DNA of 64,000 bases from assembly GCA_947683425.1 (NCBI GenBank), contig CANTUQ010000112.1, positions 9,253,501-9,317,500 on the forward strand, read 5' to 3'. The stretch comes from Excoecaria cochinchinensis. Lineage: Eukaryota; Streptophyta; Magnoliopsida; Malpighiales; Euphorbiaceae. A program made the position numbers and the translations under genes. How positions within the stretch are numbered: position 1 is the stretch's first letter; every line of letters begins with the position of its first letter. Below, piece by piece: positions 56,398-64,000 of the stretch. The notes beneath the pieces were generated by a model, which did no database searches, was not told where the DNA came from, and was given only the letters and a program-made list of their open reading frames with translations.

Positions 56398-59300
56398 TGT
56401 AACACCTTATACCCGTATGTGATACGGATATCGGATGTCACATAACTGATGTAACACTCTAATACCTTATTATCAGATTAATTAACTATTTTTTTTAATC
56501 AGGTTAACCTAATTGAACTAATCAGGTTATTAAATAGACAATTAATTAAAACCGGTAATTTTTTTTTATACCGTATGAATAGACAATTTACTTAAGTCTG
56601 TTAATAATTATTAATTAATCATCAAACTTAATAATCCAATTTTTTTTTTAATTCATTATCAATTATGCCGATTGACCTATAACTGTCTCAGTTACTATTC
56701 ATTTGGTCAATTTTCTTTTAAGTTGGAAATCTACATTTTACTTTACCAATAACATAACTTAATTTCTACCAATTATTAGGCATGCCAAACACACATAAAC
56801 TAGTGACAGTTTTAGCAAACTATTACTGACCAAAACACAAAATAATACTATAAGTCATATACATGCCAAAGTCTTAACATACTTATTATTCCAAAATAAC
56901 TTCTTCAAATCAGCTCTCAAAATATGTGAGGTACGCACTGCTCCAAAATCGTACGGAGTACCTACACGCAGTCAAATAAAACTAAATGATAAGCATTAAA
57001 TATGCCCAGTGGTGACTGTAATTCCAGAAATTTTCACTAAACTAATTTTTCATGCATAAATAATATTCAAAAAATAATAGCATCTAAATATTCATAATAA
57101 AACATATTTAATTTAATTACCAATTATTCATGCAATATTATATTTAATTATCTTTAAATAACATAATTAGGGCAATTACACAATTAATACACATAAATAA
57201 TCTTATTTACCATTTTATCCTTAACTTATGGTAATATTTCATTTATACCCTTAAACTTTTTTCAAATTAATGAAAATACCCTTAGTTCATTTATTCTTCA
57301 CCAAAATTACATTTATACCATTAGTTCATTTTAAATTCACTATTATTACCATTATGCCACAAGTTTAATTATTTCCACTAATATTACAATTTTATCATTA
57401 ATTTACATGTCAATTTACGGTTTTACCCTCCAATTACCATTTTCGTGCCAAATTACATATTTACCCCCTAGGAAGTGGCCAATTTTCATATTTAACCATT
57501 TATTGACATTTTTACCCTTATTAACCATCCTTAACACACATATGCACAAAATTACCATTTTGCCCTCAAACTTTTTATATAATTCCATTTATGCCCTTTT
57601 TCTACATAAATGTCATTTTAATCACATTTTAACTATTTAAATCTCATTTTTACCATTATGCCCCTATAATACACTGGCAGACTCTGAATGCAGGATAAAC
57701 GAGATCTGAACTCCAAAAGTTCACAGAAATACCAGAGGAGTCCGGTGGGACCACCACTGTCTTTAAATACAGTACGGTACAATAAAAAATATTCCAATAC
57801 AGTGAAATAGGACCATCTTTGGCCTATTAATAAGTGAGACGCCATACTTACACCCGCGGTCTTATGTTCCTATGGCATGCCAACATATTCTGAATTAGAC
57901 TTGACTACCAGATCACTACATAGGGCAATATTATTTTATTTTTCATATTAATAATGTGACATACATATATTTTATGGCATATCATCATAATATCTTATTA
58001 TTTTTCATACCATTTCATCATTTCACATGTGATTATCTTCATTACACCATCACATGCCATGTAAACTCATTATTTTATCATGGTGCACATGCATGCATAC
58101 ATACATACATACATACGGCCCACATACCAATTTATCTCCATTAATTTTTTTTATCAGTTTTATCATTTATTTAGGTCAAATACATGTTGTATAACATCAT
58201 CATACCATTAATTTCCATAGAAACACATCAAAATCATAACTTTACACATGACATACATTCGGCCATACATACATCACATACCTCATGATGTTTTCACATG
58301 CTTTAACACATACCATTCATTAGTTCACATGCCAAATACTATAGATCAATCATAAACATGCATTAAACATCATGAAAACACATGAAAATCCCATGTTTCA
58401 CATTCGGCCAAAGAAGTAACTTTTCACACAAAATTTATTTCTTCATTTTAATCATCCATACCATCATTTTTAACATCCTAAGAATGAATATCATGTTATT
58501 TTCAATTAAACATTCCTTAAACACATACTTTCTTCACAAATATAACCTAAAACACATAATAAGACATGGAAATAAGTGGAATTTGCAATCACAAACCTCA
58601 AATCCTTGTAATACACCTCTCAGATATCCTTTTACTTGCCTTTAGCTTAGCTATAAGTTCCTTCACCTAGTTGACATAATTATGTCCAAACACAAAAATG
58701 AAGATTTCATCAAAATCAAACTTCCTTTCAACAATTAAACTTCATAAATATCTTATTCACATCCTAGAATACCCTTAAGAACCTTAAAACTAAATTAAAA
58801 ACACCTAAATCACTTACCTCAATTTTACACCTAAACTTTCAAGTCTAGGTTTCACCCACTTTTACTCCTTCAAATGAAATTCTAAAACCATAAATGGATT
58901 CTAGATGAGCTGAATTATGTTATAGTGGTTTGATTTTGAGGTGAAATGGTGGAAAGATGAAAGAAAAATGGTGGAGAAGTGAGGAAGAACAATTTGGTCA
59001 AGAGAGAGGAAGAGGGAGAGTGGCTCCCAAAAGGGAATCCAAGGGATTTCCAGAAAATATGATATATTTATATGGGTTCAATTGAACCAAACTAGGTCCA
59101 ACCAAAGTGGTCAAGCCGATTTGGTCCGATTTTCAGTTTTCGGGCCATTTTTCACTGTTTTGGTGTAACTGAGTTTTTCTGAACTCATTTTTACTCCCAA
59201 AAAATTCCATAATTCTTAAAATATCAAAAATAGTCTCCCTATAAAATTTTAGCTCAATCAGAGTCTGTTTGTGGTCCGATTCACTTAAATCGATCCGATT

Positions 59301-59806
59301 TAATTCAGTTCGGTTTTGTCGTAAAATAAAATTCTAATACTGTCAAAAATTTCTAAAAATAATTCTAAGCCTTTACACTTCTCCTATTAGACCTTTTAAT
59401 CCACTCAAATCATTTATAAAAGTTTGGTCAAAGCTCAGTCAAACTTCGGTTCAACCGAACCGAACCAGAGGCAACTTCAAACTGACTTTCGGGAGCCTAT
59501 TTGAACTCGTTTTTACACCACATTATACCATTATCCTCCATTTAACATCCTCTTTCTAATGGTGAAATAAAATATTTTTGGGTACTGTTCACCCTAAAGC
59601 CACTATTTGTGGGACCCACAATTACTGTTCACGGGACCCACAGTTACTATTTATAGATCCAGTCAATAATGATGTCACTATTTATCATCCCACAATTACT
59701 ATTCATGGGGTCCAGTCAATGATGACGTTACTATTTATGGTCCCACACTTACTATTCATGGAACCCACCTTTACTATTCACGGAATAACTATTTTAGGCC
59801 ATTACA
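56398..59806 (-). repeat. 5' LTR of element T
   Basis: 3409 bp, plus-strand ends TGTAACACC...GCCATTACA. It contains the uninterrupted target sequences of elements B and A (56826-56870), a hairpin CCGTATgtgATACGG near 56419-56433, and a 153-bp segment (57759-57911) missing in the 3' LTR. The U3 minisatellite lies at 59600-59795. ORFs within (57407, 57633, 57956, 58382, 59578) are low-complexity openings. Confidence 0.93.
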
Positions 59807-60500
59807 CTACTGACTTAAGTTTCAGAGTGCTCATGCCTGATTCAACCGAACATATCTCATTGTAGGAAAAAAGTATTGTTCATCCAATCAGCTCACTTGT
59901 AATTGCCATCCGGCCTCTTTAGCTTCCAACATTTCGAGACTTATCAATTATCAAACCAAAAGTTCATAATTATATTTTAAACACAAAATTATAAGTATAT
60001 ATGTACATGCGTGTGTAGTTAAAAAAAATATAAGTAAATTTTTCTATACTTTATATAAAATAGAAAATAAAAAAATTAACTTTCATAGACAATGGATAAA
60101 AAAACTTTTACAGAGAAAATTAGTTCTAGAATTTTATTACATTTCGTTTGTTTTATTTTATTTTGTCTATTAAATTTCTTTGCTTGCCATAACTTTTCTC
60201 TGATTGGATTCCCTTTGAAAAATTTGCAATTGAATTAAATTCAATGTTTGTCCACCTATTAACTACTCACCAAATAATTATAATAATTGTAAATGTATTT
60301 TTGTAGAGGTTATAGATAAAAAAATAGAATAAAATAAAGTCTTTTATTCAAACTGATTTTATCGCATTCTTCCTTATTTTAATAGACCTAATAACTACAA
60401 ATATATAGAATAAAACATTTATAGCTATTTTTACAAGAAAGGAAGAATTACTAATTAACTCCTCTAATAGTGCAACGGGATAAAAAATATCAGATATATT
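59807..60500. other. AT-rich stretch between T and the copia element, nothing recognised
   Basis: First five bases (CTACT) are the right TSD of T. Beyond that, AT-rich DNA without gene, repeat or conserved motif. Part of it could be the copia 3' LTR, whose left end I cannot place. Confidence 0.5.
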
Positions 60501-60704
60501 TCTCAATCAGCTGGAGTTTCCTCATCTATTGAACTACCATTTTTGTAGAAATTTGTTGTTCTTGGAAATTCTTGTCACCAACCATATATCCTTTGATAAT
60601 TCTGTGAGTGTGATAATCCTTATCACTCCATGATTTGTGGGACTCCTTATCACTCCATATACTCACAGTATATTTGGTAAGATGAGGCTGTTGATTGCTA
60701 ATAT

Positions 60705-60714
60705 CCCCCCATAA
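60705..60714 (-). promoter_or_regulatory. Probable polypurine tract of the copia element
   Basis: The minus strand reads TTTATGGGGGGATATTAG after the RNase H C-terminus (FFFLCDKLYLQRQLSL). A G-run here is where copia PPTs lie. The 3' LTR would then start near 60703 (TATTAG..., TG expected) and run left. Confidence 0.45.
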
Positions 60715-60739
60715 ACTGAGTTGTCGTTGAAGGTACAGT

Positions 60740-61434
60740 TTGTCACAAAAAAAAAAAAGCAATGGCAGCTTTGGACATGGGTTTAGTAAATATATCAGCA
60801 ACTTGTTTATCAAAAGACACATGTTTAGTGACAAGCAAACCAAGAGCAACTCTTTCACGTACAAAGTGATAATCCAATTCAATGTGTTTACTCCGTGCAT
60901 GAAAGACAAGATTGATAGTCATGTATATAGCACTGATATTATCACAATAGAGGACTGGCGGAGATAACCTAGAAACACGAAGATCCTTAAGAATATAAGT
61001 AAGCCATGTTAGTTGCGCAGCAGTATGAGCCATAGCACGATACTCAGCTTAAGTATTAGAGTGAGAGATTGTGTGTTATTTCTTGGCACACCATGAAATT
61101 ATATTTGTGCCAAGAAATGTCCAATAACCGGTGGTGGACCGCCTAGTGGTAGGACATCCAGCCCAATCAGCATCAGAGAAAGCAGACAATTCAAGATTAG
61201 TATTTGAAGTAAGATGTAAGCCATGGTGAATTGTTCCTTTGAGATATCGTAAAATTCGTTAAACTAAATGCAAGTGAGCAATTATAGGAGCATGCATGAA
61301 CTAAGAAACATAGTTGACACTAAAAGATAAATCTGGACGGGTCAATGTGATGTATTAGAGAGCACGAACAATGCCACGAAAATGACTAGGATCAGCCATA
61401 GGATAGGAATTAGTAACATGTTTGGATTCAACAG
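60740..61434 (-). pseudogene. Copia RNase H
   Basis: Read through stops: RAL-stop-[63 protein letters not shown], then open at 60743-61033: AYRAMAHTAAQLTWLTYILKDL..VLYCDNISAIYM..ARSKHIELDYHFVRERV..VADIFTKPMSK. Catalytic Asp/Glu blocks present. Several TAG/TAA stops. Confidence 0.88.
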
Positions 61435-62200
61435 TCAGGGCATAGGCTGTGGCTTGCAATGAAACATATTGGACCATTCAAGGATGGTGGTGAGCGCATA
61501 GTGGGATTGGAACAGATGTAATCCGTCAACTGTGCTAGCAATCTCAATACCAAGAAAATGATGCACCAGATCTAAATCTTTCATAAAAAATTCACAACTC
61601 AAAATGTTAATGAAAGAGGTAATAAGATATGTGGATGAGCCAGTAAGAATCATATCATCAACATAAAGAAGTAAAACTAGTGAACCTTGATCAAAATGAA
61701 AAATAAATAGAGAGGGATCAGCTAGACTGCAAAAGAAACCATAAGAGATAAGAAATTTGCTTAGCCTATCAAACCAAGCACGTAGTGCTTATTTCAGACC
61801 TTACAGAGCACGTTGAAGCTTACAAACATGCATAGGTTTCTGCAGATCATACATACATGATGGTTGTTCCATAAATATATCTTCAATGATGTTGCTATGT
61901 AAAAAAGCATTTTTGACGTCGAGTTAACGAATGGGACAATGTCTTACAAAAGCAACAGTTAAGATGAGGCAAATCGTACCTGGCTTTATGACAGGTGAAA
62001 ATGTCTCTATATAGTCAATACCATCAACTCGATGGTAGCCTTTTGCGACTAATCTGGCTTTAAGACGATTAAGGGTACCAATAAGTTGTAACTTAGTCTT
62101 AAAACCCATTTTGAACCAATGACATGCATATCTGGAGTACGTGGAACTAACTTCCATATTTTATCGTGATGCAGAGTTCATCAAGCATAGCAGCTTTCCA
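61435..62200 (-). pseudogene. Copia reverse transcriptase
   Basis: [44 protein letters not shown], a break at 61924 before ..DVKNAFLHSNIIEDIFMEQP, KLQRAL-stop-GLK-stop-ALRAWFDRLSKFLISYGF, catalytic LLLYVDDMILTGSS, FFMKDLDLVHHFLGIEIASTVDGLHLFQSHYAL. The two stops near 61790 and 61799 fall in the usual LYGLKQAPR-like block. Confidence 0.9.
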
Positions 62201-62840
62201 GCCCAGATGCGACAGCGCTGATTTGATATTTCTTTGTTCACAGGGTATGGTATCAGATGAAGTTATTGTCAAGGCATACTTGGGATTTGGTTTAGCAACT
62301 CCAAGTTTGTATCTTGTTATCATTGGATGAGAAATTGGTGTTGTGTGAAGTGGCATCGAATTTATGGGAGAAAAAGCAGCAGATGCAGGAATGGGATCAG
62401 AACCGAGAGATGCAAGTGCAGGCATAGAATTAATTAGATTAGAATCAGGCAACAATGTGGGTAGGTTCATATCATCAGACATCTAATTAGAAAGAATAGG
62501 ATTGATGTTTTCTACCTCAGATGTGGCACTTGGTGGAGATGTTAGTGACTCCAAACGAGGAAGATCAACAAATGGTAAAGGAGTGGCGTTGGTTGACATA
62601 GACAGTTGTGAAGAACCACCTGAGTTAATAAAGTTGTTAGAAAAAGGTAACCAAGAATTAAAAATTTTAGCAGCATGTGAGGTTGAAGCAGAAGGTAATA
62701 AAGATTTAAAAGGAAAAATAGTTTCATAAAAAACCACATGTCGAGAAACAAAATATTTGCGAATTGATGGATTGAAGCATTTGTAACCTTTATGCTTTTC
62801 ACTGTATCCTACAAAGACACACAAAATAGATTTAGGATCA
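62147..62840 (-). pseudogene. Copia integrase C-terminus and linker
   Basis: MCVFVGYSEKHKGYKCFNPSIRKYFVSRHVVFYETIFPF, the GY...KGYK.......VSRHV.F.E signature of copia integrase C-termini. It is followed by a serine/proline linker (..LPTLLPDSNLINSMPALAS..HPMITRYKLGVAKPNPKYAL) that leads to RT. Confidence 0.88.
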
Positions 62841-63600
62841 AATTTATGTTTTCTTGCATCCTATGTATATGGAAAACATTTACAACCAAAAACACGAAAA
62901 TATGTGTATGTAGGATGAGCTCCATGCAACTTGAAATAAGGAGTGTCAAAATGAAGAGTGGAAGAAGGTAACCGATTAATAAGAAAAACTGTTGTAGTAA
63001 ACGCTGCTACCCATAAAAAAAGAGGAGCATGACTATGAAACAATATTGTCATACTCAGTTCATGTATAATTCTGTGCCTTCTCTCAACCATACCTGTCTG
63101 TTCTGGAGTGTAAGGACGTGAAATTTGATGAATAATACCTGTTGCAAGGAAGTGTGATGATAATCTAGAGTTAACAAATTCACCTCCACCATCTGAGTGA
63201 AACATTTTTATTTTCTTATTAAATTGGCATTCAATATATTGTTAAAAAGCTAAATAAGCAGTAAAAAAATCTGATTTATTTTTTAAGGGAATAATCCAAG
63301 TGTACTTGGAAAAATCATCAACTAAACATGCATAAAATTTAAACTTGCCAATAGATAACACAGGAGCAGGTCCCCACAAATTACAATGAATTTTATTCAA
63401 AATACCAGAACTAGAGTGTTCAGAAAGAGCAAATAGAAGTTTACTTAATTTTCCTAATTGACAACTATCACATAAATGTTCAGTCCGTAAAGGTCCTTGA
63501 ACATCAATTAAGCCTTTATTTTTTAATAATTGAATTGCTGAAATTTGAGGATGTCCTAAGCGTTTGTGCTAAACATCTGCAGTGCCAGATTTGAATCGAT
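62841..63600 (-). pseudogene. Copia integrase, zinc and core
   Basis: HKRLGHPQISAIQLLKNKGLI..CDSCQLGK (zinc region; W of WHKRLGHP is TAG at about 63572), LWGPAPVLS.., LVDDFSKYTWIIPLKNKSDFF (first Asp), then open at 62861-63205: MFHSDGGGEFVNSRLSSHF (second Asp), PYTPEQTGMVERRHRIIHELSMTIL (Glu), LINRLPSSTLHFDTPYFKLHGAHPTYTYFRVFGCKCF. Confidence 0.9.
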
Positions 63601-64000
63601 GAGAAAAGTGCGCTTCTGGTACAACAGATAAAGTATACAGATTACCCTTCCTTTTTCCTGTTATTAACGGGTGACCTGTTTTCCGTTCCTTTATACCAAA
63701 GTCAAAATCAGTAAATTCACAGTTAACAGGAAATTGAGATGTTAATTGACTTATTGAAAGCTGATTTTTTTTTCAAATTTGGAACTAAAAGAACATCGTG
63801 AAGGGGCAAGGATTTTTCATTTTGCTTAATATGTGACTCACCAATATCTGTTATGGGTAAAGAAGAACCATCTCCAATTTTAATTGAATCAGAACCAATA
63901 TATTTATGAACATCAGTCAACATACCTTGTGTTCCCATCATGTGATTCGAAGCTCCCGTATCAGAAGTCCATTCTGTTTCAATAATGGAATTTCCTAAAG
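63601..64000 (-). pseudogene. Copia protease and pre-integrase region (incomplete)
   Basis: At the edge ..WTSDTGASNHMMGTQGML, a copia aspartic protease active site (DTGA). Then VHKYIGSDSIKIGDGSSLPITDIGESHI..LPLHDVLLVPNLKK (frame break near 63770), then FDFGIKERKTGHPLITGKRKGNLYTL leading into integrase. Confidence 0.88.

Larger units (their letters stand above)
1827..59806 (-). mobile_element. Element T: Ty3/gypsy chromovirus (Tekay/Del-like), split by nested insertions
   Basis: The host element of the nest. The pieces, in its own order, are: 5' LTR 56398-59806, initiator-Met PBS 56379-56390, gag-protease-RT-RNase H-integrase 56245-52539, integrase C-terminus plus chromodomain 17048-16241, PPT 16214-16234, 3' LTR 16213-13367 and a remnant at 1851-1827. 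Joining the integrase across element C restores the frame (..ALGTRL / HFSTA..). Several stops and at least one RT frameshift make it inactive. About 430 bp of the 3' LTR end lies left of element B, outside the window. The right-hand flank is CTACT (59807-59811); the matching TSD copy cannot be seen. Confidence 0.9.
60515..64000 (-). mobile_element. Ty1/copia element, 3' part (runs off the right edge)
   Basis: Protease, integrase, RT and RNase H in copia order (integrase before RT), all minus strand. Gag and the 5' LTR lie beyond 64000. Stops and frameshifts throughout; inactive. The lineage is not assigned. Its relation to T is adjacency only; no nesting is visible. Confidence 0.85.

Noticed and set aside
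59807..60500. Host gene or promoter between T and copia
   Set aside because: No coding bias, splice pattern or known motif visible.

Overview
This is repeat-dense plant nuclear DNA, almost certainly angiosperm. It is built of nested LTR retrotransposons and I see no host gene, tRNA or rRNA. All retroelements are read on the minus strand, so each 5' LTR lies to the right of its 3' LTR. The species cannot be named from the sequence.

Layout from outside in. Element T is a Ty3/gypsy chromovirus (Tekay/Del-like; initiator-Met PBS, chromodomain). It spans nearly the whole window: its 5' LTR is 56398-59806, its gag-pol is 56245-52539 and then 17048-16241, and its 3' LTR is 13367-16213 plus a 25-bp remnant at 1827-1851. 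Three Tat/Ogre-like gypsy elements have landed in T. Element B (only part of an LTR visible, 1-1826) and element A (1852-13366, TSD ATACT) sit 20 bp apart in T's 3' LTR. Element C (17049-52538, TSD GTAAT/ATAAT) splits T's integrase. Element D (27759-46533, TSD TAATC/CAATC) is nested in the 5' leader of C. D's pol is itself interrupted by a truncated LTR-like insert E (38662 to about 41195). This gives four levels: T > C > D > E. To the right of T, a decayed Ty1/copia element runs from about 60700 off the right edge.

A keeps an uninterrupted gag but has lost protease, RT, RNase H and integrase, so it looks like a gag-only non-autonomous (TR-GAG-like) element. C and D have the complete Tat order gag, protease, RT, dual RNase H (a gypsy RNase H plus a second one with its own D/E/D residues), integrase. 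Both are riddled with stops, mostly CAG changed to TAG. D carries two extra genes between integrase and its 3' LTR. One is a sense ORF of about 676 codons with an ATHILA-ORF1-like region, a coiled coil and an acidic tail. The other is an antisense ORF on the plus strand resembling the DUF7745/plant-mobile-domain family, with a well-supported 177-bp GT-AG intron. That intron consists of a sequence module found, without the exons, in A and C.

The right end of C is rearranged: its 5' LTR is cut off at 49227, joined through a 4-bp GATC microhomology to a second copy of T's integrase (49224-49641), and followed by a complete solo LTR (49642-52538). This is what one unequal exchange between an intact-element chromosome and a solo-LTR chromosome would leave.

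Across families, LTRs carry clusters of short palindromes whose sequence differs by family but whose position is similar. Each Tat element also has its own unrelated tandem array just inside its 3' LTR.
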